Below the pieces are notes generated by a model that was not told the DNA's origin, did not search any database, and saw only the letters and a program-made list of their open reading frames with translations. A stretch of 64,000 bases of DNA from Polytrichum commune (taxonomy: Eukaryota; Streptophyta; Polytrichopsida; Polytrichales; Polytrichaceae). The position numbers were made by a program, and so were the translations under genes. Where the stretch lies: NCBI GenBank assembly GCA_950295325.1, contig OX485806.1, positions 33,418,001 through 33,482,000 of the forward strand, written 5' to 3'. Below are positions 1 through 12,140 of the stretch, piece by piece (the first letter of the stretch is position 1; each line of letters begins with the position of its first letter).

Positions 1-171
1 CACTCGGGCATTGACCCAAATTCTTGTGGTGGGCTCTTGCTATTGGTGTAGCAATTCCCGGGTGTAAAAGGTGCCAACCTTCCCAAGCTCATAATGGACT
101 CTCATGGCTTTCTCGCAATTCCTTTGTTGTTTGCCCCTTTGCAACAGATTCATATATGTGTGTGGTCCCCG

Positions 172-612
172 GCTAGATCACATCTTCATTCGGCTGGGTC
201 CCGCCCCCTCCCACGTCTCCTTCACTGCATGGTCTTTCTACATGTACCAGCATGGGAACTTTTCCTTGTTGGGAACTGCTGGGACGAAAGAACCTATACA
301 ATGGTTCCTTGGAGGCAAGAGTTTAGGCATCCAACAAGGAATAGTGTATGAGTTGGTTTGCCCAAATCTTTGGAAACCAATGTGACAATATCCAGTCAAA
401 ATTACAATTATTCAAGTTGACATGACTTTCATTAATCCCAAGTTCATTAATGAAGTTTTTATACATGTCGAAGGAGGTTAATAATTAAAGTGATTGGGTA
501 TTGTTACATTGGTTCCCAACAGGGAAGAGTTCCCATGTAAGTGTGGGTAGGAAGACCGGGCAGTGAAGGAAGCATGGGAGGGGTGGGGCCCAACCGAATG
601 AAGATGTGATCT

Positions 613-614
<2 letters not shown>
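172..614. mobile_element. Fold-back element R1, copy a
   Basis: Long inverted repeat. The left arm begins GCTAGATCACATCTTCATTC and continues into a very GC-rich stretch; the right arm (about 500-614) is its reverse complement, ending GAATGAAGATGTGATCTA. The centre is AT-rich. The same element occurs at 6407-6749. No coding capacity. A non-autonomous fold-back DNA element is likely; superfamily unknown because I see no clear target duplication. Confidence 0.75.

Positions 615-615
<1 letters not shown>

Positions 616-654
<39 letters not shown>
616..654. repeat. (TG)n microsatellite
   Basis: About 19 uninterrupted TG dinucleotides directly beside the right end of the fold-back element at 172-614. 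Confidence 0.95.
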
Positions 655-656
<2 letters not shown>

Positions 657-1639
657 TAATTTGTTATTTAAAGCATGTATTTCATTTGGCCAACCAATGG
701 ATGCTACTCAGATGAGGGTCTCAAGGAAGTACATGCATCTAACCTTGCCATAATATTGCTCATCCATATGGTCGAGTTTGATTTCTATATGTAGCCAGCT
801 AGGGGCCTCCATCATCTTATTTTCATGGAAAGAAATTTGGATATTACGAAGAAATTGTCATTGTTATGAATAGTGAAAAGTGCCAATATGAAGAGAATGA
901 ATATTGTGAACAGTGTCGGTCTTTTCGGTGAATAATGTTGCTATGAATAGTATTTTGAACGAAGAGTGGTGGGAAGAAAAATGTTCCCTATGAATAGGGT
1001 TAGGAATATAACCCCACCCAAATATCCAAGTGTCAACATGTGTGTATGAACAATAACTCAACATTCCTACTTTGTTTGGGGAGCCCAACAAAATATAATA
1101 ATTTTGTCCCAGGGTCTAGTGAATTCACCAAATGGGTGAGTGATGTTATGGCACATCAAAGTCGAATTGAGTAGATTTTTGATTTGGCAAAACATCCCAC
1201 TTGAGTTCATTCCATTGCGATTCGATGTTCACAAGCTTGCTAAGCTTCATGTAGAATTAATACATACATATTCGCAACCTATGGTGAGGGCGAGCGGACA
1301 ACGATACAATCACCATTGTAAAGTTCCGAAATGGTCAGTCGTCAATGGTGGCATGTTGAGGATAGGGTTTGGGCACGGCCTGCAACATTAATTCATATCC
1401 ATGGGTGCAACGCAGTGGACGGAGGAGATCATGGGAGGAGGGTTACATCGGTCAAATCCGACGGTCGAGAAAGCACAGGCAACGTGGCCTCACCAGAAGC
1501 TAGAAGCTGCTTTCATTGCCCATAGACTTCTTCTCGATGAGATGGGATGGATTGGATTCAAATTAATTTTGTACATGGCAACATTCAAATTTGTAAAAGT
1601 GCACAAACAATAACCCACTTAGAAATGAAATTTGTATTT
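655..1639. other. No gene recognised
   Basis: AT-rich DNA. Short open frames around 1140-1613 have no recognisable domain. The stretch at 795-850 resembles 6085-6160, so part of it is repetitive. Confidence 0.5.
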
Positions 1640-2400
1640 AAGTAGATTTGGACATATTTTCAAAATATGGATTTTTTTGTTGTTTCAATTCTATGGGAGG
1701 ACCCATTGATACATTTCTAATATACATAAAATTTAATGGGAGATATGCGAATGCTTAGTGTGTAGGGGGGTGCACCTTTCAATAAAAACAAAGAACCACA
1801 TGCATTCGCGACATACTCTTAAAAACCCTTTATACATTTTTTCATGTTTGTAAAATCAAGTAACACTTGCACAATATGAATGATAAAAATACAAGTGACA
1901 GTATGTATATGTAGTAAAATTTACATTCATATATAGTCATTAACATAATTATACAAATATACTCTGGAATAATAATGAACCCCTATCATATGTATTAATG
2001 TAAAACCCAAGCATTCACTATAAAGTTGTTGAAGACTTTTTCATTCCTTGGATGTAACTCGTAAGCATCTAAGTGTACAATATATGTCATACAAGCTAAT
2101 GCAATTATTGTTTCTATATCTACCATCAAATGATATGTAAGATCGTAAGTCCCCTTATTTTTGTTCTTTTTTTAATACCAACATGAACCAATATCCATGT
2201 TTGGTGGACGGTCCATAAGTCAATTGGACCCCTACACTCCACCCAATGATTACCAAATATTCTATGCATCCCATGAACCCTCCCAACAACCAAACCTTAA
2301 CTGGAGCTACTTTTTTGGTTTACAATGTTTTTTTGACGATTGTAGCTTCATGTGTGTTCAAAAAGCACACTCCACAAAACACAACCAAAACTTAACATAG

Positions 2401-2660
2401 TATCATGATTTGCCATAATGAGGAGTTTAAGCTTTATATATAATGTGTCCGCTTTAATTTGATCTCTAGATAAAGTCGGATTGTCATTCAATTGACTAAC
2501 AAGTGTCCTTTTTAAATTTTAACTTAACATAGTATCATGATTTGCCGTAATGAGGAGTTTAGGCTTTGTATATAATGTGTCCGCTTTAATTTGAGTCAAT
2601 TGATCTTTAGATAAAGTCAGATTGCCATTCAATTGACTAACAAGTGTCATTTTGAAAATT
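2401..2660. repeat. 132-bp tandem duplication
   Basis: TATCATGATTTGCC begins at 2401 and again at 2533; the two units are close to identical through CAAGTGTC. Copy B of the large repeat carries only one unit, so the duplication is specific to this copy. Confidence 0.8.
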
Positions 2661-3045
2661 TAGAGATTCCCCTACCTCTACGTAAGCCATAATGGACTTC
2701 ACAATAGATCGAGAGTGTCACGTTCCTCTTTTACACAAAATAATGCAAGCATGAATGTACATGAGACACAAATATTGAGAACTTTCAAACTTTGTACATT
2801 ATAATATCTTTACAACTTAAACACATTAATTGTGCTTGCTATGAGCTCGAACCACCCGACCGTAGGCGAGACACAAGGTGATCCTAGCATACCTAGCTTT
2901 ATCCATCTTTATCCATAGTATCTAAGAGATTCTTTTAGAAGCCTCAAATTTTATTAAATTTAAACTGAAGTTTCCTTATCTATATACATAGATCATTTCA
3001 CCGCATGATCCTTTCTTATCTTTTGGCTTAATCACAATCCTTTAG

Positions 3046-3265
3046 TTGGAACTGTCTAATTCCAACCATATTTATTCATTGAGAGTTGTCTAGCTCCAAT
3101 GAATAACATCCATCCGTTGGGAGTTGTCTAACTCCAACGCAAAGATCTTTGATCAGGAGTTGTCTAACTCCTGTGCACAATTCCTTTATGGGTTGTCTAG
3201 CCCTTGTACACCATTCGCTCTTGGGTTGTCTAACCTGATTCTTACTTTGGAGTTGTTTGACTCCA
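3046..3265. repeat. Array of seven covarying short hairpins
   Basis: Seven small inverted repeats at 3046-3065, 3073-3105, 3115-3139, 3154-3173, 3190-3203, 3223-3237 and 3248-3265. Five have the loop GTCT closed by T-A; the last has GTTT and the first is a variant. Stems differ but stay paired: GGAGTT/AACTCC, GGGTT/AGCCC, GAGTT/AGCTC, TTGGAA/TTCCAA. The second extends to about 15 paired bases. I do not recognise the family. Confidence 0.7.
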
Positions 3266-4330
3266 TGCACCATCTGCTCACATGCTAAGTTGAATAAAAT
3301 ATAGTTAGTCATTCGTTCCTACATAATTCAAAATTAAATCATTTAATCTGGATATATCACTGAGAGGGCATATCAACATTTTCATGTTCACAAGTTCGAA
3401 TATCCAATGCATGTCAAAGCTCACTTTACAACTCCACATTTTTCACGCAAATCATTTTCAACTTGTGACTACATCAATTCCGTCACTACAACAACAACCT
3501 TGTACATGTCGAATTGTCTTCTCCAACACTATAATTTTCTTTGTCACCATCTTGTGCACTCAACTTATCCATCAATGTTTGATCATAATCATAGTCCTCA
3601 TCTCCCATACTTCCAAGTAAATGAGCCTCAATACGTGACCCTACTATACAAGTACAAATGTTGTATATTTTCGGGAAGTCCTCCATACATGTACATAACT
3701 ATGAGTTATGATTTGTGTAGCATATGTATAGAAAAGTTCAATTACTACCCCTTTTGTGCACTCACATATATTCATATGTGTTATGCAAGGTGCACCCTCG
3801 GGGCTTAGTGAATGCCTGGGGTGTGGACTCTTTATACAATGTATGAACTGACACGAGTGTAAGAAGGGGTATACTTTAAGGCATTAACATACATAATATA
3901 CATAACGAAGAGGTATTGTTTTTCTCTAGTGTGTACTTGTTGAAAGGCTATTTAGATTCTAAAGTAAACATAAATGTACAAAAGAGCCCATAGGTTTAGA
4001 GATTTTTTTAAATTTTTATTTATTATTTATTTATTTGACAATGGGGATGTGTTGGTTTCAACCAATTCATGTTTTCATTCATTGTTGTCATATGATAAAA
4101 ATCCTTAACCACTACCTTATCCTTTCTAGTTACGGAACTTTGCATTTGGGTTCTAGGTTTTCTAAACTAGAAGTTCTTGGAGAGCTCATGGGCTTCCTTG
4201 AATTTTTCTCCTTGGATTGTGGCTAAGTTATTGTGCTTTTGTCTTTGTTTGTTTGTTGCAATCATTGAGTTACATGCTATGGATGAAAAACGTTTAATGA
4301 CTTTCTCATTGGAAAGTGAAAGTGAATTTT

Positions 4331-5037
4331 ATAAGTGATAAAGGCTGATTTAATTAGTTCAAGAATGAAAGAAAGGTACAAAAACGGAAAATGGTGAAAA
4401 CAAGTTGATTCGGCAAGAAAATGTGGCTTGAGATTTGTGCAACTTTTTAGAGATGGAGTAGAGGAATTGTTGAGGAATGCAAGTTGTTTTATAATTTTAT
4501 TCTATGTTAATAATCTGTCACATTTTCCTCAAAACGCAAGTAAGTCAAACCCCTTACTTATACAATAAACTCTACCTAATTTAAGCATCGAAATAACCTA
4601 CTATGCATATAAATGCACACAAAATGTTTGTGATTGTTGGTTTGCCACCCATTTAGTCTCCTTAAATCACATCTTGCCCTTTCGCCTATGGTTGAGGTGC
4701 ACATCCTACCATAACTCCTAGTCCTAACTAACTAAGTACAAGCATATCTCTCATAAAGTCCTAGCATTCTACAACCAAGAGTCATGCCTTCTCTCATTCT
4801 ACTATCGTGCACTTCCAATAACTAACTCCAACTACTAGCTCAAACCACTACACTAACGACTCCTCTAGAGTCCTTTGACTTGACTTATGTAGCAAAACCC
4901 TAAACTTACCCCTAATTGGAAGTTATCCTAGTTAATAGAGATTACCCAAGTAAACCAAGAGTTATCACAATAAAATCAAAAGTTACCGATGTAGTTAACT
5001 AGTAAGTTACTAGTGCAATGTGTATTACACTAAATAT
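4331..5037. other. No gene recognised
   Basis: AT-rich sequence without a long open frame, a domain or an obvious repeat. Confidence 0.5.
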
Positions 5038-5398
5038 GGTATTTAGTGTCACCAATTCTAATTGTCTTGCTCAATACTAATTGTAAATCGTGGTGTAGTG
5101 TCACCCACACTAAATGTTAACCCAACATTATTTGCCATCCCATGTAATAAACTTATGATATTATGGATTTTCAGTGTTGCTATTACTGCCACTTACTAAG
5201 TGATTTTTCATCCAAAGTCTAATCATCCTTGATAATGTTTCATCACAAGTTGTTGACAAGAGTAGGTGGGGTTTTGGCCAATGGATGAACTCATCCATCA
5301 TCCATGACAATATTTGCTCACTTATTCATAAGAAGTGTCATCCGAAAGTTAGCATAGTGACATAAAATGCCATATGACACTATATATCATATTCAGTG
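5038..5398. mobile_element. TA-flanked miniature element R2, copy a
   Basis: A 361-bp element flanked by TA on both sides. Each end is itself a palindrome built on CACTAAATAT and ATATTTAGTG, so each terminus can fold into a hairpin. Interior shared with 19258-19620 (opposite orientation) and 54515-54860. No coding capacity. The TA target suggests Tc1/mariner-type mobilisation, while the CACTA-like start is a competing hint. Confidence 0.8.
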
Positions 5399-6406
5399 TA
5401 GTAAATTCCCACACAATAAACCAACAAGTTACCGCTAATTATAAAACACAAACTGGGCTAAAAACTGCATAGCGGTCCAAACTTTACTAATGAAACATGC
5501 ATTCCTACTAATAGAAGGAAAAGATTCTATAAGTATTCCACCTTTAACAAGGGTTGAGTCAATGGCACCGAAAAGTCATCCCAAGCAATGTTAAACACGA
5601 CCTATTTGACTAATTAATGCATTTGGCATGTCATTGTATCCTTGTCAGGCCACCACTTTTATAATTAACCATTTTGAACCCACATAAAAATCATTTTACT
5701 CTAAGTCTAGTGCACTAGTAGTGGTCATTCAATGTTTTTCATTTTCCCGCCTTATGAAGGAAGTGCACAATGTCATTTTCAGACGTATTTTCTCGATACA
5801 AGAATACATATACGATGGAACCCTCTCTATCTTATAATCACCACAACTACGACTAGTGGTGGTGCATTGTACGCAAGTCCATGCATGAAGATGGTGACAC
5901 GTCTAAAGGATTAGCAATGGTTGATAGAAGATTATTTGTGTGAAGTGAAGAAGGTAAATACCTTAGATATGGAAGAGGTGAAAGGTCATTTGTGTGAATA
6001 GTTTGTTAAATAAAAGAAAAATCCTTAAAGGTTTCACGTAACATTATTCAACTGCATGGTTGTGTTTCATTTTATATTTAGCCTTTGTCATGGGCCTCCA
6101 ATATCTTATTTTCATGGGAAAGAACTTTAGATAATAAAAGAAACGAAGATTCGACTTCAATGACAATTTGTTATATTTCTATGGTTTCTTGAGGCACAAG
6201 CGTTGGGACTTTGCCTCCATGCCGGGACTTGCTAACATGAATGGGACTTGGGACCCCATGTGAACTAGCCCTTATGTAGGTACACACTTTCTACATGTCC
6301 TCACCAAGCCTTAGAAAATGCTTCAAATATTATTTATGTGATTGAGACTTTTATTATTTAATATAGCGTCCGTTAGATGAAAGTACGTGACATTCATGTG
6401 CCCCAT
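5399..6406. other. No gene recognised
   Basis: No supported coding sequence. A short frame at 5732-5914 lacks any domain. 6085-6160 resembles 795-850. Confidence 0.5.
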
Positions 6407-6749
6407 GCTAGATCACATCTTCATTCGGCTGGGCCCCGCCCCTCCCATGCCTCCTTCACTGCCCGGCCTTCCTGCCCGCACCTACATGGGAACTCTTCCT
6501 CATTGGGAACCAATGTGACAATATCCGGTCAAAATTAGAAATATTCAAGTTGACATCACTTTCATTATTCCCAAGTTAATTGATGGAGTTCCTTCACATA
6601 CCAAAGGAGCTTAATGGCTTAAGTGACCGGCTATTGTCACATTGGTTCCTAATGAGGAAGAGTTCCCATGCAGGTGCGGGCAGGAAGGCCGGGCAGTGAA
6701 GGAGGCATGGGAGGGGCGGGGCCCAGCCAAATGAAGATGGTGATCTAGC
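6407..6749. mobile_element. Fold-back element R1, copy b
   Basis: The better preserved copy of the element at 172-614: two arms of roughly 125-150 bp, GC-rich outside and AT-rich inside, starting GCTAGATCACATCTTCATTC and ending in its near complement. A one-base insertion distinguishes the right arm tip. Confidence 0.8.
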
Positions 6750-7775
6750 CCAGGGCCATTAATGTGTTGTAGAGTAAATATTCAACTTCCTTTTTTTTTC
6801 CAATAGCTTCCACTGTATGTATTTGAACCCTATTCTTCAATGATGTTAAGATATTCATATGATTATTAAAGTGCACTCAATGAACAAGTTGATTTTAGAT
6901 TAGTATCTGAGAAGAGTTTTGGGCATAATTGGTCTAAATCTTAATGTTTCCAAGATCAATTGGTCACATATTGACATCTTTTGATTTTTTGATTTTGATT
7001 TTGATTTTATCATTTATTGTAATTTTATTTAGTTATTGAATTGATGATCTTTATAATAATCCTGTAAATGGATTGGTAATTTTCATGAGGTCTTGATTTT
7101 GTTCCAGTTATTTCTCAAACTTGACTGGTTCATTTGTAACTAGCCCCTAGGAGGTGACTCCGTTCACATTAGGAAACTATATGCGGTCAAAGTTTGATAC
7201 TTCTATATTATATGTTACAAATAATTTCAAAAATCATTTTTTACTAGAGATTTAAAAGTATTGATAACATATTTTGTATTTTTTAAATTTACTTATTCAT
7301 ATTCATAGTTGTAGTAATTGTTCTAGTTGAATTGTGCATCATTGTAGTTAGAAACGGCAGTTTTATACAACGAAGAGGTCAACAAATTTAACTATCTTTT
7401 TTTCCTATATAAAAGAAACCGTGTTCGTCTACTCAAAAAAGGAATTGATGAAATTCTAACCCATTTGAGTGGTGTGTCTTAAAAGTATTAGTTTATATTT
7501 TCAACATGTGGTCTTGAACTTGACAAATGGCATGATCCTCTAGGCCAGACTTCTCATTGAAAACTCAAATGGCATGAGTGGGTCACTATGAAATTCAATC
7601 CCCTATATACGAGAGATTTATAAAACAAATGAATATGTACTAATGGTAGGCTGGAAAATGGACTTGTGTATTTAAACCGAGTTTTAAAATTTTAGTGTGA
7701 TAAATGCCTCCACTACATATAAAGAATATTAATTATGAAATAAATAACCTTTTATTATTATTATTATACAATCTT
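6750..7775. other. No gene recognised
   Basis: AT-rich spacer; a short (TTA)n tract lies near 7752. No coding or RNA gene seen. Confidence 0.5.
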
Positions 7776-8060
7776 CTTTGACTTTCCAATGAGAAAGTCA
7801 TTGAACACTTTTTTATCCATAGGCGGGTAACTCAACAATTGCATCAAGCAAATGAAGACAACAACATAATATCCAAGTCACAATTAGGATAGTGAAACCA
7901 AGGGAGCCAACAAATACTCAAAGAGCCTCTAGTTTGTAAACATCTAGGACCCACATACAAATCCTAACAAGAATGGAAATGTTGGGTGTTGAGAAATATT
8001 ATCATATGACAACAATGGATGAAAACATAAATTGGATGAAAATTGAAACTAACATATCTA
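7776..8060. repeat. Partial inverted copy of repeat R0
   Basis: Reverse complement of 4040-4330: the block GACTTTCCAATGAGAAAGTC through CAACAATGGATGAAAAC matches the right end of copy A. Only this end is present. Confidence 0.6.
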
Positions 8061-9039
8061 TTGTTAGTTATTCTCTACACCTAAGGGGCTATTTTAAAAC
8101 ATCTACCATTACTTCATAATTTCAATAGCCTTTTTAAATATTGAAGCACAATAGAGCTAAAGATCATATTGAATAAGCAAATACATATACATAAAGGAAT
8201 ATAAACAATGATTGGAGTGAGAATGTACTTCCATTCCTTGCCTTCCTCTTTATTGCATTTTTTCTCCTTGGTTCATACAATGCATGTAGGATATCTCAGC
8301 TCCCAAATTTCTTAAATCATATGATTTTATTCAAATCTTATTCTTTCTTATACCTCTAACAATCACAATCCAATGACTACGAGCAACCCAATCTAGCATT
8401 GAGAATTAACAACTTAGGCCAATATTTTTCAACAATGAGAGAAAGGCGATCAAATAAGCTTTTGGAGATAACACATTCAAAAGTGTTTGGCTACATTAGA
8501 GATGTTGTGTTCATAGATGATAGTAGGAGTTTTGGGAGTGATTTGAATATGTGTGCAAATGGGAGAAATGAGGATCCATAGTGGTTGGAGTGAACAAATA
8601 TTCCAAATCACCATTATTTGATCTTGGTGAAGGTATATTGAGGAGTATAAGGAGTAAGTGGGAGATAACCTAGTTGTAGTTCAAGGAAAAAAAGGAGGAC
8701 ATGCAAGCAAAGGGTGTTCTTCAATACCTCCATCCCAACATAATTGTAATGATAAAATATGACCTACTCTAGGTGTTCATGAAGGAGGAATCCTTTAGAG
8801 GAGTGAAGAAACCTCCACAAGGGAGTGCCGCCAATTTGGAGAATGGTGGAAGAACCACATATTGCTCCAACATGGTGAAGAAAGGACCAATGTGGCATAT
8901 TTTAGTGATTTTTGGAAATTATCTAAAGCCATGTTATTTAAAAATACGGCACTTGCAAATGTGAGGCAACAATCACTATCAAGGACAATGAAATTGCAAT
9001 TATTTGATTGCTCGTAAACAAAAAGTGTTGAAATTAGAA
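8061..9039. other. No gene recognised
   Basis: Two short plus-strand frames (8399-8581, 8773-8964) have no recognisable domain. Probably decayed transposon sequence next to the copia fossil. Confidence 0.45.
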
Positions 9040-12000
9040 TATTAGATTGTGTTGATTTTCATAAATCGATGAAAATGTGGAACAATGTTTTTGCCAAGGT
9101 TCATGGCGCTCACTATGATTTGAAATGCATGAATACCCTTCACATTCATATCTCCAAACCGACAATGCCCAAGCTCAAATACACCATCTTTCTTCGATGA
9201 TTGTGCAAAATTGGCCGCATCCGCTTCATGCACCTTAGTAGATTTTATTTCGTGTAAATTATCTTTATGTAGATCCATTGCAATTACTTCTCCATCTGGA
9301 CCTCTCACAATACAATCAATTAAGTTTAATTACACTTTCAACCCTTTGGAAAGTTGTGTGCTTTGTTGCTCCTAAATCTATGATCTATTTACATGGCCAT
9401 TAATGTGCTCTATATTGCATTGTAAATGTGTAGTTATCATCTTCTTTGATATTGTTAGCATTCTCTTTATTATTGTTCTTTGCTTTGTAGCAAAAATGTG
9501 GGATGTGCTCTAGTTTGTTGTAATACTAGCACGCCTTGACATCTTTACATGAAAATTGATAGTCCCATTCACCTTGATGCAACACCATTGCGGCATCATC
9601 ACATTGAGTTCCTTCTCCTTCATCTTGGACATCTCATGTATTAAATATGCCGTCACGTACTCTTGTGAGGCCAAACCCCCCACCCTTAAGCGTCCGTAGT
9701 CCGAGTAGTGGGTTTGGGCTCACATTCCTCCGCGGTATTGGATTTGGACTTGGATGAGTCCATAGTGCAAGGTTCACCCTTCAAGTGGTCTTGGATTTAA
9801 CTGGAATTTCACTTTTGACAACTCAATGTACAATTTCAATACGTATGTGGAGAATGCACAAGTTAACTATGTTATTTTAACCTCCTTATGCTCGGGTGCT
9901 ATTTTGTCTTTGTTTGCTTCTAACGTCCATCCGGCCGCTTTAGCTACACAAGCCCTTAAGGACATCCCTCTCCTAAATGGAGTCCGTGCCGTTGACTCTA
10001 TACTACCACTTGAACTATCACTTGTGTATTCCGTATCGCTACTATAAGAGGTCTCACTTGGTGTCTCCATACCGTACATAAGCCTTTAAGTATTAAGAAA
10101 TACTTATGTGACTTATGTCAATCTCTCCCTCGCACCTTTGGTCTTTGCTTCCTTTGTCTTGCCATCGCGAGAGTGCTCCACATTCTCCATTAATTTGTGC
10201 ACGTGGTTTATTTTTAAAGAGAGGATGCAAGTGTTAAAAAAAAACACTATTCTCTATAGTCAATCTCAAATACATTTACTTGTGAAAGCCACCATAACAC
10301 TAACTAGCATAATGTAACTAACTACTTGTCTATGAGCTAATTAGGTAGGCTATCTACTAAGCTCCTTCATGAACCCATCTCTTTACTTTCTAATTACATA
10401 AACCTAGCTCCTTCATAAACCCAGCTCCTTCATAAACCCAGCTCCTTAGCTTCTAACTAAACAAACCCAGGTCCTTCATAAACCCAGCTCTTTACTTTCT
10501 AACTAAACAAACCCAGCTCCTTCATAAATCCAGCTCCTTCATAAACCCAGCTCTTTCATGAACCCACAACTTTGTAGTTGTAATCCCCAACTACCTCACT
10601 AATTATTCAAGCCCTTAACTAATCTTCCTACCTAATTTCCCTAATTCTACTAACAACCCCTTTCTAATCACACAATTCTTCTCTAATCCTAAAATCCTAA
10701 AATCCTAAAATCCTAGAGAGGAGAGGGGGAGAGAGAATTTCCTAACTTCACTAAGACTAACTAATCCACACAAGTATATTTTTGCACTCATCACAACATC
10801 AAGTGCTCAACTCTTAAACATGGAACTTGCAACCACGTGTATTCAAAACATGAACTTTAAGTACCACAAATTGGAATCATGAATTAACTTTAAAATCCTT
10901 CACGTCAACACTAATTCTACCAAGAGGTCAAGCCCTCTTCAAGGCTAACAAGCCTTGGCTCTCAAACTAAAAACTAAGCACACACATGTGCTCCAATATG
11001 GCTTCCCACACCCACACTTATAACTCGTGGGGTGCCTTGGAGCACAAAGGAAAGAGAGGATGAGTGAGGGAAGAATGAGGGATTATATAGTAAGCTTGAG
11101 GGGGTGAGCACCCTCAAGGCTCACGATAAGCCCTTGAGATTTCCTCCTACTTAGTAGGCGCCAATCCTATCTTCTAAGCCTTCCTCCCTCAAATGATCAA
11201 CAAGGATCCTAATTCGAACATTTAACTAGCCTTGGCTTTCTACCTACCACACTTTACCAAACTTGGGATGCTTCAACCCAAACTTAGCCTCCTTCGCTTT
11301 CCGCCGCCATAACTTTCTCCCCTTACTTTCCCAAATCGTCGCTCACCACTTAATTCAAACCACGATGCTTAACTCGTGATTTGATTGGTGTTTTGAGAAT
11401 TTGCTTATCCTCCACCTTGCATTCTTCCTTGGGCCTTCCCCATTAAGTGGCCATGATGAGGTGGTCCACTTGTGCGCTCCATGTGATCCTCCATTCATCC
11501 CAATTCGAATGCACTTGCCTCTTGAGTCACTTTGGTTGTCTCCATCCATTTGTACTAGCCTACTCACTAACTACTCAATCCAAGTTCTCCTTACCTATCC
11601 TCATTCACTCAAATCCTTCCGAAGGTAAAAACACAATAACAACTCACATCCTAGCCTCTTACAACATGGTACTTCTAAGACTAACATTTCACTCTTTTTA
11701 TATTTTTGTGAAGTAACATGCTACTTCAAAGTGCATCAACTAACGTTTCAAGGGTCTAAGACTAAATGTGGGCACCCTTTTGGGCTCACAACTCTATAGT
11801 CGATTTCTTCATTGGCATGGTCTCTAAGGCAATAATCAAACGTTCGTACAAAGGTGGCAAACTCTTGAGCAAAATTATGACAACATCTTCGTTTCTCACA
11901 AGTACTTACAAACAAACAAGTTGATTTGCAAGTTCCTTGACCTTATAAACATGGTCTAACAAGTCATCATCTTTTGCATCTTGCACGTGAAAAGCTCTTC

Positions 12001-12140
12001 GTCTCATAAATGTTGCAAATGGTTTTCTAAACCTTTGTTGGTCCTTTGCAACTCTTAATATGCATACTTTATTTGTCCGCCAAGTTAAATTACCAATGCA
12101 TTTGAATGACAAAAAAAATATTGAACGTTTCATCTTGGGT
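9040..12140 (-). mobile_element. Fossil Ty1/copia retrotransposon (gag and early pol remnants)
   Basis: On the minus strand, 11780-12135 resembles the copia gag core (motif KVKELANQL followed by a LLKSLPP-type segment), 9480-9570 resembles the gag zinc knuckle, and 9040-9310 the GAG-pre-integrase region (CRFGDMNVKG). The element is clearly broken, and roughly 2 kb of unrelated sequence separates the gag part from the rest. I saw no integrase, reverse transcriptase or LTR pair that I could place. An old, decayed copy. Confidence 0.65.
10391..10565. repeat. 17-bp minisatellite
   Basis: Repeats of a unit close to CCAGCTCCTTCATAAAC, interspersed with CTTTCTAACTAAACAAA segments, about eight units, degenerate at both ends. 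It lies in the unrelated block that interrupts the copia remnant. Confidence 0.75.

Larger units (their letters stand above)
1640..4330. repeat. Large dispersed repeat R0, copy A
   Basis: Long stretches align by eye with 16500-19930: 1740-2100 with 16520-16830, 2530-2700 with 18030-18190, 3360-3790 with 18190-18640, 3800-4000 with 19040-19220, and 4040-4330 with 19640-19920. A third, inverted piece lies at 7776-8060. On the minus strand both copies keep a related short acidic reading frame (3486-3686 here, 18296-18478 in copy B) with shared motifs IEAHL and GDKEN. I do not recognise the protein. This is probably an old transposable element of unknown class. Confidence 0.65.

Noticed and set aside
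3046-3265. CRISPR-like array
   Set aside because: Regular spacing is superficially similar, but units are hairpins with varying stems, there are no conserved repeats with unique spacers, and the context is a plant nuclear genome.
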